The notes under the pieces were generated by a model. It was not told the origin of the DNA, did not search any database, and saw nothing but the letters and a program-made list of their open reading frames with translations. Below, piece after piece: positions 54,630-63,229 of a DNA stretch of 64,000 bases. Numbering within the stretch: position 1 is the first letter of the stretch; each line of letters begins with the position of its first letter. The stretch spans positions 1 to 64,000 of the forward strand of contig NZ_VYWO01000004.1 in the NCBI RefSeq assembly GCF_008726925.1. Reading direction: 5' to 3'. The position numbers were made by a program, and so were the translations under genes. This DNA is from Aerococcus sanguinicola (GTDB lineage Bacteria > Bacillota > Bacilli > Lactobacillales > Aerococcaceae).

Positions 54630-55178
54630 TCAATCATCCAAGGGCCCAGCAGGAAAACGCTCCTCCAAAGATTCCTCCATCTCTTCCAAAGACATCACTT
54701 TGACAAAAGAGTCTGGGGTAAAGCGCGGCTTGTAATCTTTAGGAAAATCATCGAATTCTGCTGAATTAAAGAGATACTTCTGCTTCTCTTCGTCGGATAA
54801 GGTCCGGAAATAGGCCATTGGAATCATATCATCCGCCAGGCGCTTATTGGCCAGGCGCTTGATGAAGTGTGTTATATTGGAGAGGTCGTAGTAATAAGCA
54901 TAGTAAAGGTCCGATTGACGCTGGTCGATTGGGGTCATTGAGAACTCCACTAAGAGCTTCAAGAGGGCCTGCTTCTCCAAGAGATTCCGGTTGTTAAAGC
55001 CCTGGAAACTCGTGCGCAACATATAGGGCTGGTCCAAGTTGATCTCCGCGAGCTTACTGTCATCATCATAGATCTTCAAGACGCGGAAACTCTCACCATC
55101 CCATTCCTTGGTCGCTACATAATAATTCTCAATGAAAGCCAAATGATTCAAACGGGTATATAATTCATCCAAACGCAT
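54630..55178 (-). CDS. Hypothetical protein, 182 residues
   Basis: I do not recognise a named family. It is soluble and acidic. The stretch LLVEFSMTPIDQRQSDLYYAYYYDL recalls the TPIxxR...KYYL pattern of phage-type proteins of unknown function in lactobacilli, but no phage genes are nearby. The C-terminus is Glu-rich (SLEEMEESLEERFPAG). GGAGGCACACC precedes the ATG. Same strand as, and 128 bp upstream of, the TPR gene. Confidence 0.65.
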   Translation of the reverse strand: MRLDELYTRLNHLAFIENYYVATKEWDGESFRVLKIYDDDSKLAEINLDQPYMLRTSFQGFNNRNLLEKQALLKLLVEFSMTPIDQRQSDLYYAYYYDLSNITHFIKRLANKRLADDMIPMAYFRTLSDEEKQKYLFNSAEFDDFPKDYKPRFTPDSFVKVMSLEEMEESLEERFPAGPLDD

Positions 55179-55315
55179 GGTGTGCCTCCACCCTTCTAGT
55201 CAAGCTATTGAAACGCTAACAGTCTTATTATAACAGACTCCCCGTCTAAATACGGCCAAAAGCGCCAGTTTATTTCTAGTGGAAAAAGAACAAGCGGTGC
55301 AAGACTCCCCTCCCA

Positions 55316-55342
55316 CAAAAAAAGGCCCCGCAAGGCCCTTTC
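55316..55342 (-). terminator. Terminator of the acetyltransferase gene
   Basis: GGGCC-ttgcg-GGGCC stem with a TTTTTTT run on the minus strand, overlapping the stop region. Confidence 0.7.
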
Positions 55343-55893
55343 TAATCTTTGTCTTCTTTGATCATGCCAAACCAGCGGCGGTCAACGATGCCGCGGTTGT
55401 TGGCCAGGCCCCGTCTCTGGACGCCCTCTTCCTGGTAGTGGCAGGCTTCTAGGATGGCTTGGTTGGCCTTATCCTCTACGTCAATCCCTACCTGGACCCG
55501 GTCAGCTTGGACGGAGTCGAAGAGGAATTGGGTCACTGTCCGAACAGCCTCCGCCCCCAGCTGAATGCGCTGGTCCGACTGGGCGAAGAGAAATTCCAAT
55601 TCACAGGCCGCAATTTTTTTGACAATCCGTTTGACATGGATCTCGCCGATAAGGGCTTGGCTAGCCTTGTCTTCCACTCCCCAGCGGTAAATCTTATCAT
55701 TAGAGCGTTTGATCTGCCAGTGTTCCAAGAGCTTCTTTGTGGTCCGCTTGGAATCATGGACACCCCAAGAAGCATATTGGGTCAGCTGGCTATCGCCTGC
55801 CCAGTGCTTATACATCTGTTCATAGTCGGACACATCGAACTTGCGCAAGAGCAAATTCTGTGTCTCAATCGTCTTTGTTCCTTTGTGATTCAT
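55342..55893 (-). CDS. GNAT-family N-acetyltransferase (RimJ/RimL type)
   Basis: A 183-residue acetyltransferase. It begins with the RimJ/L-like TIETQNLLLRKFDVSDYEQMYKHWAGD, has the acetyl-CoA fold region RIQLGAEAVRTVTQFLFDS, and ends with VDVEDKANQAILEACHYQEEGVQRRG. The substrate (ribosomal protein, antibiotic or small molecule) cannot be told. Single gene between the M15 peptidase and the 182-residue gene. Confidence 0.87.
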   Translation of the reverse strand: MNHKGTKTIETQNLLLRKFDVSDYEQMYKHWAGDSQLTQYASWGVHDSKRTTKKLLEHWQIKRSNDKIYRWGVEDKASQALIGEIHVKRIVKKIAACELEFLFAQSDQRIQLGAEAVRTVTQFLFDSVQADRVQVGIDVEDKANQAILEACHYQEEGVQRRGLANNRGIVDRRWFGMIKEDKD

Positions 55894-55983
55894 ACAAACT
55901 TTCCCCGATTCCGGCTTCTATCGATGCCTAATTATTCATTCATTGTCACGGCTTATTATAACATAAGTTCTCGTCATTTGGCC

Positions 55984-56850
55984 TTAAGATTCTTGCTTCA
56001 CTTGGTCACGGTAATGAGCCAGTTGGAGGTATTCTTCAAGGGTCAGCTGATAACGGTGGATAAAGGCGGCGTGGTCCCGGCCCACATAGCGGTAGTGCCA
56101 GGGCTCGAATTCGTAGCCTGTGATGGCCTCGCTTCCTTCCAGATAGCGCAGAATAAAGCCGTACTTGTGGGCATTGTCTGCCAGCCACTGGGCCGCAGGA
56201 GTTTCTCTGAAACTTTCATCTAGGCCCCCGCCCTGGTCCAACCAGGCCTGGCTCAGCCAGTCGAAGGCCAAGCCCGTGGCATGTTCCGTTGCCCGTTCGG
56301 GTGCAATGTAAGCATCAGTTAGACGTTCGGCTTCTTCCTTGGACTTGCCCTGGTTGAGATAGGCTTCATATTGGTGCTGACGGTTCTGGGCCTGGGATGC
56401 AATCGAACGGAAGGCAGAAATGGTTCGCAGGTCATGGCCCGCTGCCTGGGCATCGGCCATCAGGGCTTCCAAATCAGCCTGGACTCTTTGGTCATAGACC
56501 TGGCCTTCTGGCGTTTGGGCCGCTTGAAAATCCGGCTCCTGGTCCAAGAGCTCCTGGCGGTTAACCAGGATCAAACGCCAATCCCTAGGGTCGACGGCAT
56601 CTGGAAGGTCAGCCAGGACTTGGTCTAAATTGTCCCCAAATTTAGCCTGGAAGTCCTTGCTCTCTGGTGCCAGTAGTTGACCCTGGCTTGGGCGCTCGTC
56701 TGCTTTAAGGGCGGGCACTTGGTTGGTGACCTCGGCCCCTTGCCCCTCAAAGACCTTGGACTGGTCAACTAGGCCCAGACCCACGACCAGGCCGGTCAAG
56801 AGGATCATATAGACCATCTGCCTAGCATGCTTATAGCCCTCTTCTGTCAT
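55984..56850 (-). CDS. D-alanyl-D-alanine carboxypeptidase, VanY/M15B family
   Basis: A membrane-anchored Zn peptidase that trims peptidoglycan stem peptides. The 288 residues: N-terminal TM segment (about 10-30, MVYMILLTGLVVGLGLV), linker, then the M15 domain with DWRLILVNRQ, ISAFRSIASQ, the ligands in ATEHATGLAFDWLS (His and Asp) and EPWHYRYVG (Glu, His). All key residues are intact. No van genes are adjacent, so this is housekeeping wall remodelling rather than vancomycin resistance. Confidence 0.9.
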   Translation of the reverse strand: MTEEGYKHARQMVYMILLTGLVVGLGLVDQSKVFEGQGAEVTNQVPALKADERPSQGQLLAPESKDFQAKFGDNLDQVLADLPDAVDPRDWRLILVNRQELLDQEPDFQAAQTPEGQVYDQRVQADLEALMADAQAAGHDLRTISAFRSIASQAQNRQHQYEAYLNQGKSKEEAERLTDAYIAPERATEHATGLAFDWLSQAWLDQGGGLDESFRETPAAQWLADNAHKYGFILRYLEGSEAITGYEFEPWHYRYVGRDHAAFIHRYQLTLEEYLQLAHYRDQVKQES

Positions 56851-56986
56851 CTCATCCGCCTCCCTTAAGTCTTAAGACTTATTATAACAGCCTTTAGCCC
56901 GGGCCGAAAGCTTTTTAAATGAGGCAATAAAAAGTAAACTATGGTACAATAATGAAGAAATTATGAGAGAACGGAGCGATTAAGAG

Positions 56987-57814
56987 ATGGAGCGAGAAGA
57001 TTTAGCCCATGCCCAACGCCTAGTATTCAAAATCGGAACCAATTCCCTACTGACAGACCATAATCAAATTGACTACCCGCGCATCGACCGTCTGGCCTTC
57101 ACCCTGGCTAGCCTCCGCCAAGCGGGTAAGGAAATTATCCTCGTCAGCTCAGGGGCTATTGGCGTGGGCTGTGTCCAACAAGGCATCGCCCAGCGCCCCC
57201 AAGCCATTCCGGAACAGCAGGCCTTGGCTGCCCTGGGGCAAGTGACCCTCATGAGTATCTACAGCCGCTTCTTTACCTATTATAACCAAGAAGTGGCCCA
57301 GATCCTCTTGACCCGGGACGTCATGGACTACCCCGAGAGCCTGAAGAATTGCCGCAATAGCTTGGACGTCCTCCTGGCTCAAGGCGTCATCCCCGTTATC
57401 AATGAGAATGATGCCGTCGCTGTTGACGAACTCGACCACCAGACCCGCTTCGGGGACAATGATACCCTGTCCGCCCTGGTGACCAATATTGTCAACGCTG
57501 ACTTGTTGGTCCTCTTAACCGACGTGGATGGTTTCTACACCGATGACCCCCAAAGCAATCCCCAAGCCCAAAAGATTAGCCGGCTCCACTGCATTGCCCA
57601 AGAACAGCTGGACCAAGCCGGTGGCAAGGGATCGAGCTTCTCTACTGGCGGCATGACCACTAAGCTCAAGGCCGGCAAACTGGTCCTCGACCAAGGCCGG
57701 AGCATGGTCATCATGGGCAGCCAGGAGCCAGCTGATATTTTCAAACTGCTAGCGGGGCAAGAGATCGGAAGCCTGGTCTCTGCCGCCACCGAATCCTTAA
57801 AGGAGGAAGAATAA
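56987..57814 (+). CDS. proB: Glutamate 5-kinase (without PUA domain)
   Basis: Phosphorylates glutamate, the first step of proline synthesis. The 275 residues consist of the amino-acid kinase domain only: KIGTNSLL, LVSSGAIGVGCVQQG, INENDAVAVDE, FGDNDTLSALV and GKGSSFSTGGMTTKLKAG. The C-terminal PUA domain of the ~370-residue enterobacterial form is absent, as in streptococci. Start ATG with GAGAACGGAGCGATTAAGAG upstream. Followed by proA after one base. Confidence 0.95.
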   Translation: MEREDLAHAQRLVFKIGTNSLLTDHNQIDYPRIDRLAFTLASLRQAGKEIILVSSGAIGVGCVQQGIAQRPQAIPEQQALAALGQVTLMSIYSRFFTYYNQEVAQILLTRDVMDYPESLKNCRNSLDVLLAQGVIPVINENDAVAVDELDHQTRFGDNDTLSALVTNIVNADLLVLLTDVDGFYTDDPQSNPQAQKISRLHCIAQEQLDQAGGKGSSFSTGGMTTKLKAGKLVLDQGRSMVIMGSQEPADIFKLLAGQEIGSLVSAATESLKEEE

Positions 57815-57815
57815 C

Positions 57816-59069
57816 ATGGACATCAAAGAACTCGGACAGCTCTGCGAGCAAGCTAAAGCCGCTTCCCGCCACTTGGCCCAGGCCCATAGCCAGACCAAAG
57901 AAAAGGCCCTCTTCGCTATGGCCGACCAAATCCGCCAGGCCCAAGCCAGCATCCTCGAAGCCAATGCCCAAGACATTGCCCAAACCCGGGACCAAGGGCG
58001 TCCCGACAGCTTTATTGAGCGGATGACCTTAACCGAAGACCGGATAGAAGCCATGGCCCTGGGCTTAGAAGATGTGGCCCGGCAGCCCGACCCCATCAAT
58101 GAAGTCATCACGGGTTGGACCAGCCCCCAAGGCCTCAATATCGTACAGAAACGGGTCCCACTAGGGGTTATCGGCATTATCTATGAATCCCGGCCCAATG
58201 TCACTGCGGACGCGGCTGGCCTCTGCTTCAAAGCGGGCAACAGCGCGATCCTCCGCGGAGGCAAGGAGACCCTCCAAACAAACCGGGCCATTGTCACAGC
58301 CCTCCAAGCCGGTCTAGCAGACGCTGACCTGCCCCAGGCTGCCATCCAATATATCGATGATCCCAACCGGGCCCTGGCTACTGCCTTTATGCAGATGGAC
58401 CGCTATGTGGACTGCCTCATCCCCCGGGGAAGCGGCAATTTAATCCAAAGTGTGGTTCAAAATGCTACCATCCCGACCATCGAAACTGGAGTGGGTAACT
58501 GCCACCTCTATGTCCACCAATCCGCCGACTTAGACCAAGCTGTCCAACTCTTTATCAATGGCAAGGCCCAGCGCGTCTCTGTCTGCAATGCCCTGGAGAC
58601 CCTGGTCCTCGACCAAGCCATTGCCAAGGACTTCCTGGACAAGGCCCGGCCTGAAATTGACCGCAATGGTATCCGCCTCCACGGTGACCAGCGGACCTGT
58701 GCTTTGGTCAAAGACGCCAGCCCAGCCGAAGAGCTCGACTATGCCGAGGAATACCTGGACTATGACATTGCTGTGAAGATTGTTGACTCCTACCAGGAAG
58801 CCATCGACCACATCCAGACCTATTCCAGCCAGCACTCCGAAGTCATTGCCACTGAGGACTACCGAGTGGCCCAAGACTTCATGAACGATATCGACGCGGC
58901 CTGCGTCTATGTCAATGCCTCCTCCCGCTTCTCAGATGGGGGAATCTTCGGTTTTGGTGGTGAGATCGGCATCTCCACCCAAAAACTCCACGCCCGCGGC
59001 CCCATGGGACTTGAGGCCCTCACCTCTTACAAGTACCTGATCCAAGGCCAAGGCCAGATCCGGGAATAA
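57816..59069 (+). CDS. proA: Glutamate-5-semialdehyde dehydrogenase (gamma-glutamyl phosphate reductase)
   Basis: Reduces gamma-glutamyl phosphate with NADPH, the second step of proline synthesis. The 417 residues are of normal length. Features: GVIGIIYESRPNVTADAAGLCFKAGN, LIPRGSGNLIQSV, the active-site Cys in VSVCNALETLVLD, and the C-terminal FGFGGEIGISTQKLHARGPMGLEALTSYKY. AAGGAGGAAGAATAAC spans the proB end. proC is not in the window. Confidence 0.97.
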   Translation: MDIKELGQLCEQAKAASRHLAQAHSQTKEKALFAMADQIRQAQASILEANAQDIAQTRDQGRPDSFIERMTLTEDRIEAMALGLEDVARQPDPINEVITGWTSPQGLNIVQKRVPLGVIGIIYESRPNVTADAAGLCFKAGNSAILRGGKETLQTNRAIVTALQAGLADADLPQAAIQYIDDPNRALATAFMQMDRYVDCLIPRGSGNLIQSVVQNATIPTIETGVGNCHLYVHQSADLDQAVQLFINGKAQRVSVCNALETLVLDQAIAKDFLDKARPEIDRNGIRLHGDQRTCALVKDASPAEELDYAEEYLDYDIAVKIVDSYQEAIDHIQTYSSQHSEVIATEDYRVAQDFMNDIDAACVYVNASSRFSDGGIFGFGGEIGISTQKLHARGPMGLEALTSYKYLIQGQGQIRE

Positions 59070-59093
59070 AGAATGATCAATCCAAACCATAAC

Positions 59094-59135
59094 AAAAGGC
59101 ATCACTTGACTAAAGTCGAGGTGATGCCTTTTTAT
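59094..59135 (+). terminator. proBA terminator
   Basis: AAAAGGCATCAC...GTGATGCCTTTTT, 25 bp after the proA stop. Confidence 0.9.
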
Positions 59136-59154
59136 CGATTAAACTTAATCCGTC

Positions 59155-60165
59155 TTAAATCTTTTCTTCGGCTAAGACTGTAGCTTCCTCTTCTGATTCC
59201 GCAGCTTGAGCATAGAATTCAGAGTCAGGAACCGGCGCTTTCTGGTCTTTGCGCTGGCAGGCACTGGCATAGAGGGTGCCGACCAGGGTATGGAGGACGG
59301 TGGTGGCGGCCCCAGCCAGGGCAACATTAGGGTTGAAGTGTTGGAGAGCCAGGGTCGAGGCCAGCCCCCCATTTTGCATACCGATCTCGATGGCAATGGC
59401 CCGGGTGGATGGGATGTCGTAGTGGCGGAACTTGCAGACCAAGTAACCCGCCAAGTAGCCGCTGATATTGTGAATCAAGACCGCAGCCACGATGACCCAA
59501 CCGCTGGCCTTCAAAGTCTCCGCATTAATAGCGACAGACCCCGCTAAGACCAGGAGGACCGCTAAGGAGGACAGGCTAGGCAGGAAGTCCTGGGCCCCCT
59601 TCAAATGCTCACCGGCAAAATAATTAATCACAATCCCTAAGACAATCGGCAAGAGAACAATCCGAACAATGGAGAGGAACATGGGCCAAAAGGCGATATC
59701 AATATAGGCTCCCCCATAGGCCGCCAAGAGCAAGGGGGTCATAAAGGGTGATAAGAGGGTCGACACGGAGGTTGCGGACACCGATAAGGCCACATTACCG
59801 TTTGCCAGGAAGGTAATCACATTAGAAGAAGTTCCCCCTGGCGCACAGCCGACAAAGATCAGGCCCAAGGCAATTTCTTGGGGCAGGTTTAAGAGGTTGG
59901 CCACGACATAGGCAGCAGCCGGCATGAAGCCGAACTGGACCACAGCCACCAATAAGACTTGGAGGGGGTGTTTGAAGACCTCGGAGAAGTCATGGGGCTT
60001 CATCGTCAACCCCATGGTAAACATCACCAAGCCTAGAAAAATCGACGTATAAGCACTGGCCCAAACAAAGGCCTGGGGTGCAAGCAAGGCCCCCAAACCC
60101 ACTAGCAGGACAATGACCGCCAAATAGCGGTTAAAATAGCCATTCAGCCGAGCAAAAAATCCCAT
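59155..60165 (-). CDS. Bile acid:sodium symporter family (BASS) transporter
   Basis: A polytopic protein of about 336 residues with nine to ten hydrophobic segments. BASS signatures seen: FTMGLTMKPHDFSEVFKHPLQVLL, GLIFVGCAPGGTSSNVITFLANGNVALSVS and EIGMQNGGLASTLA. Substrates of bacterial members vary (organic anions, pantothenate, 2-oxoacids) and cannot be read here. The C-terminal tail is unusually acidic (EAEESEEEATVLAEEK). AAGGAAGTTTTAGTG supports the second of two adjacent starts. Confidence 0.88.
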   Translation of the reverse strand: MGFFARLNGYFNRYLAVIVLLVGLGALLAPQAFVWASAYTSIFLGLVMFTMGLTMKPHDFSEVFKHPLQVLLVAVVQFGFMPAAAYVVANLLNLPQEIALGLIFVGCAPGGTSSNVITFLANGNVALSVSATSVSTLLSPFMTPLLLAAYGGAYIDIAFWPMFLSIVRIVLLPIVLGIVINYFAGEHLKGAQDFLPSLSSLAVLLVLAGSVAINAETLKASGWVIVAAVLIHNISGYLAGYLVCKFRHYDIPSTRAIAIEIGMQNGGLASTLALQHFNPNVALAGAATTVLHTLVGTLYASACQRKDQKAPVPDSEFYAQAAESEEEATVLAEEKI

Positions 60166-60290
60166 CACTAAAACTTCCTTTCTTGTTTCTCATCTTTTTC
60201 TCATTTATTTATCATTGTTATCCAGTCTATACCTTCTCCCTTGATTTTTCAAGTCCTTTAGCGGAATATTCTGTCATTTTAAATAGAGGA

Positions 60291-60332
60291 TAAAAAACCA
60301 CCTGCCCCGGATAAGACCGCATCGGCAAGTGG
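60291..60332 (-). terminator. Terminator of the CPBP protease gene
   Basis: CCACTTGCC...GGCAGGTGG followed by TTTTTTAT on the minus strand. Confidence 0.8.
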
Positions 60333-60350
60333 CTAGCCAGCGGACCTGTC

Positions 60351-61184
60351 CTAGAATTTCCCCCGGGACTGGCCGCGCTTATAATAGTAGATGATCAGTA
60401 AGGCATAGAGGCAGCAGGCCCAACCGGAGCTGAGGATGCTGTAGCCCCCGCCCGTAAAGAAGAGGGGGCCGCCTTGGTAGACGTAATAAGCTGGTGCTAG
60501 GCTCAGTCCGCCCTCTTCCAAGGCAGGATCAACAAAGTAAAGCACCGAGGACAGGCCATTCAGGGCCACATGGAAGGCCATACTGGACCAGACATTCCCC
60601 TCCACATAGGCGACCAGGGAGAAGAGCACGCTCGCTAAGAAGCCCGCTAAGACTAAGATCAGCTGGGAAGGCCCATCCAAGGGCTTGTTGAGGAGGTGCA
60701 TCAGGGCAAAGAGGCTGGCTGGCAGGAAGATCCCCCAATAGACCGACCTCGCGCGACCTAGCAGCTTCAAGGCAAGGGACCGGAAGACCAATTCCTCTTG
60801 GACCGCCCCATTGAGGCCATCCGCTAAGACCAGGTAGGCCAGACTATAAAAAGAGACTTCCCCGGCTTGGACCTGGCCCGGCAAGGCCAGGGCCGTTCCT
60901 AGAACCAGGACCAGGGGCAGGGCTAAGGCCAGAAGCCCCGTTGACTTAGCGACCGCCCGGGGCTTGAGTCCCAGACTCTCATCATCTAGGGCTAAGACCT
61001 TCACTTGGTAGGGTTTGAAGAAGCCCACAAAGATGACAAGGTCCAGCACCGGATTGACCAGGCTAGCCAGGCCCTCATAGGGGATTAAATTGGTCAAGAG
61101 CGTAGCCAGGATTTGGGCTAGGATCATTAGGCAGAAGGCCAGCAGGCTATAGATTAAGGCGAGGGGTAGAGATTTAGTTTTCAT
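60351..61184 (-). CDS. CPBP-family intramembrane glutamic protease
   Basis: A polytopic protein of 277 residues with about seven to eight hydrophobic segments. Catalytic motifs are intact: QEELVFRSLALKLLG (EExxxR), SLFALMHLLNK (His) and MAFHVALNGLS (His). Family members process prenylated proteins or bacteriocin-related peptides, or confer bacteriocin immunity. No bacteriocin gene is near, so the role is unknown. CAAGGAGCTGATCGG precedes the ATG. Confidence 0.88.
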   Translation of the reverse strand: MKTKSLPLALIYSLLAFCLMILAQILATLLTNLIPYEGLASLVNPVLDLVIFVGFFKPYQVKVLALDDESLGLKPRAVAKSTGLLALALPLVLVLGTALALPGQVQAGEVSFYSLAYLVLADGLNGAVQEELVFRSLALKLLGRARSVYWGIFLPASLFALMHLLNKPLDGPSQLILVLAGFLASVLFSLVAYVEGNVWSSMAFHVALNGLSSVLYFVDPALEEGGLSLAPAYYVYQGGPLFFTGGGYSILSSGWACCLYALLIIYYYKRGQSRGKF

Positions 61185-61351
61185 CCGATCAGCTCCTTGC
61201 TTAAGCAGTCATTTTATCGGAAAATTTTAGCATAAAAGTTCCCGCTAGGCAATAGCTTTTTAGGAGAGGGGCAGCTTATGATTAGGCATTCCTAATTGTT
61301 TGCGTTATACTGGGTATTGCTTGGATAAATTATTGAGATAAGGAGATTTTT

Positions 61352-62170
61352 ATGTTTGATTGGTTTTTAAACTTACACCCTGTCGCGCAAGCTGGCCTAG
61401 CTGGAATCGTCACCTGGTTCTTCACCGCTCTCGGCTCCTCCTTGGTCTTCTTCATGGGGGAGATCAACCGTAAATTACTGGACGCCATGAACGGCTTCGC
61501 AGCGGGGGTCATGATTGCTGCCAGCTTCTGGTCCCTCCTGGCGCCTTCCATTGACTATGCGGAAGCGGGAGGTTACGGCAAGTGGGCCTTCTTCCCTGCC
61601 CTGGTAGGCTTTGTGGCAGGAGGGCTCTTCCTCAGCCTCTTGGACAAGATTATCCCCCACATGCACATGGACAAAAGCCGGTCTGAAGCAGAGGGGGTCC
61701 CCACCCAGCTCTCGTCAACCTTCCTCCTCTTCCTCGCCATCACCATCCACAATATCCCCGAAGGCCTCTCAGTCGGCGTGGCATACGGGGCCGTGGGGTC
61801 TGGGATAGCCAATGCCAGTATGGCTAGCGCCATCTCCCTGACCCTGGGGATTGCTCTCCAGAACTTCCCTGAAGGCTCAGCTCTGGCCATGCCCATCCGC
61901 GCCAATGGCAACAGCCGCTGGCGGGCCTTCAACCTCGGCCAGGCCTCGGCCTTAGTTGAGATCATCGGGGCTATCCTCGGGGCCTGGTTGGTCACCCAGA
62001 TGACTATCATCCTCCCCTACGCCCTGGCCTTCGCTGCAGGTGCCATGATCTTTGTCTGCGTGGAAGAACTCATTCCCGAGTCCCAGAGCAATGGCAACGA
62101 AGACCTGGCGACCCTGGCTTTGATTGCTGGTTTTGCCGTGATGATGGTTCTCGACGTGGCCCTCGGCTAG
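61352..62170 (+). CDS. ZIP-family divalent metal transporter
   Basis: A 272-residue transporter with about eight TM helices. The metal-site motifs TIHNIPEGLSVGVAYG (TM4) and LQNFPEGSALAMP (TM5) are intact. A His-rich cytoplasmic loop, IIPHMHMDKSR, lies between TM3 and TM4. It resembles GufA/ZupT-type importers of zinc, iron or manganese. AAGGAGATTTTT precedes the ATG. Confidence 0.93.
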   Translation: MFDWFLNLHPVAQAGLAGIVTWFFTALGSSLVFFMGEINRKLLDAMNGFAAGVMIAASFWSLLAPSIDYAEAGGYGKWAFFPALVGFVAGGLFLSLLDKIIPHMHMDKSRSEAEGVPTQLSSTFLLFLAITIHNIPEGLSVGVAYGAVGSGIANASMASAISLTLGIALQNFPEGSALAMPIRANGNSRWRAFNLGQASALVEIIGAILGAWLVTQMTIILPYALAFAAGAMIFVCVEELIPESQSNGNEDLATLALIAGFAVMMVLDVALG

Positions 62171-62202
62171 CTTTTAGCCTCTCTTCCCCGAGTAAACGAA
62201 AC

Positions 62203-62217
62203 TTGTAAACGCTTTGA
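62203..62217 (+). promoter_or_regulatory. cre-like sequence upstream of the rhodanese gene
   Basis: TTGTAAACGCTTTGA fits the cre consensus with one mismatch and lies 10 bp upstream of the promoter -35. Confidence 0.35.
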
Positions 62218-62226
62218 GCATATAAG

Positions 62227-62254
62227 TTGTATCTGGCCTACTTTCTGTTATGAT
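62227..62254 (+). promoter_or_regulatory. Promoter of the rhodanese gene
   Basis: TTGTAT (62227-62232), 16-bp spacer, TATGAT (62249-62254) with a TG extension. Confidence 0.65.
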
Positions 62255-62276
62255 TAAGTCATAGGAGGTAGATATT

Positions 62277-62576
62277 ATGAACCAAGTAACGATTGAAGAA
62301 TTTTACGACATTGTAAAAGCAGACGAACCCGTTAACATTCTTGATGTTCGCCCACGTGACTTATACGAAGAAGGCCACGTCCCAGGCGCCGTTCACTTCC
62401 CTCTCTCACAGATCGAAGACCACTTAGATGAATTAGACAAGGACAAGGTCTACTATGTCATCTGCCATGACGGCAAAGGGTCCAAAAAAGGTACCGAAAT
62501 CTTAGAAAAGAATGGTTTCAATGCCGTTAACGTTGAAAAAGGAACCCCTGACTACCCTGGCGAATTAGAAAAATAA
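62277..62576 (+). CDS. Single-domain rhodanese-like protein
   Basis: A 99-residue sulfurtransferase-type domain. The active-site loop is CHDGKGS with Cys63; NILDVRPRDLYEEGHVPGAVHFPLSQIED is the conserved N-terminal part. It can carry persulfide sulfur in redox or sulfur-transfer reactions; the acceptor is unknown. AGGAGGTAGATATT precedes the ATG. Its own promoter and terminator make it monocistronic. Confidence 0.92.
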   Translation: MNQVTIEEFYDIVKADEPVNILDVRPRDLYEEGHVPGAVHFPLSQIEDHLDELDKDKVYYVICHDGKGSKKGTEILEKNGFNAVNVEKGTPDYPGELEK

Positions 62577-62592
62577 GTCGTCTGACTTGACC

Positions 62593-62633
62593 AAAAGGCA
62601 CCGTATCGATTGGAGATACGGTGCCTTTTTTTC
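62593..62633. terminator. Bidirectional terminator, rhodanese gene and trpG
   Basis: AAAAGGCACCGTATC...GATACGGTGCCTTTTTTT. It ends both the rhodanese gene (+) and trpG (minus). Confidence 0.9.
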
Positions 62634-62665
62634 TATTTAATATCATAAGCAAACGATGAGTTATT

Positions 62666-63229
62666 TTATTCAAGAAAGTTAGCCAGGATCTGCCGGCCGT
62701 CTGGGGTCATGATGGATTCAGGGTGGAATTGGACGCCGTAGATGGGGTAGTCCCGGTGCTCTAAAGCCATGATTTCCCCGCTAGCGGTCTGGCCAGTCAC
62801 CCTGAGGCAGTCGGGCAGGCTCTCCGTCTCAGCAATCAAGGAGTGGTAGCGGGCCACGGGAAAGACTTCCGGGCAGCCAGTGAAGAGCCGACTAGCGGTA
62901 TCGACCTTAATCTCTGACTGCTTGCCATGCATCATCCGGTCAGCATAAGTCACCACCCCACCAAAAGCCTGGCAGATGGCTTGGTGGCCCAGGCAGACCC
63001 CGAGGATGGGAATCTTTGGCCCCAGTTCGCGGACCAGGTCCACAATCACCCCGGCATCTTCTGGCCGACCGGGGCCGGGCGAGATTACAATGGCTGTTGG
63101 CGCTAGGGCTTCAATTTCTTCCAGGCTCAACTCATCATTGCGGATGACCTGGATGTCGGGATTCAATTCCCCAAGCAATTGATAGAGGTTATAAGAGAAA
63201 CTATCGTAATTATCAATCATTAAAATCAT
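62666..63229 (-). CDS. trpG: Anthranilate synthase component II (glutamine amidotransferase)
   Basis: Class I amidotransferase subunit that supplies ammonia from glutamine. The 187 residues have MILMIDNYDSFSYNLYQLLGEL, the nucleophile in GVCLGHQAI, and the catalytic His/Glu in VQFHPESIMT. Its ATG overlaps the trpE stop (ATGA), so the two are coupled. TrpG and PabA are hard to separate by sequence, and the protein may serve both. No trpD follows: a terminator comes next. Confidence 0.9.
   Translation of the reverse strand: MILMIDNYDSFSYNLYQLLGELNPDIQVIRNDELSLEEIEALAPTAIVISPGPGRPEDAGVIVDLVRELGPKIPILGVCLGHQAICQAFGGVVTYADRMMHGKQSEIKVDTASRLFTGCPEVFPVARYHSLIAETESLPDCLRVTGQTASGEIMALEHRDYPIYGVQFHPESIMTPDGRQILANFLE

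Noticed and set aside
54630..55178. Prophage remnant
   Set aside because: One protein has a weak phage-like sequence pattern, but no structural, integrase or lysis genes are nearby and the flanking genes are housekeeping.
55984..56850. Vancomycin-resistance vanY
   Set aside because: The protein is a VanY-family M15B peptidase, but no vanS/R/H/A/X genes are nearby. A housekeeping carboxypeptidase is more likely.
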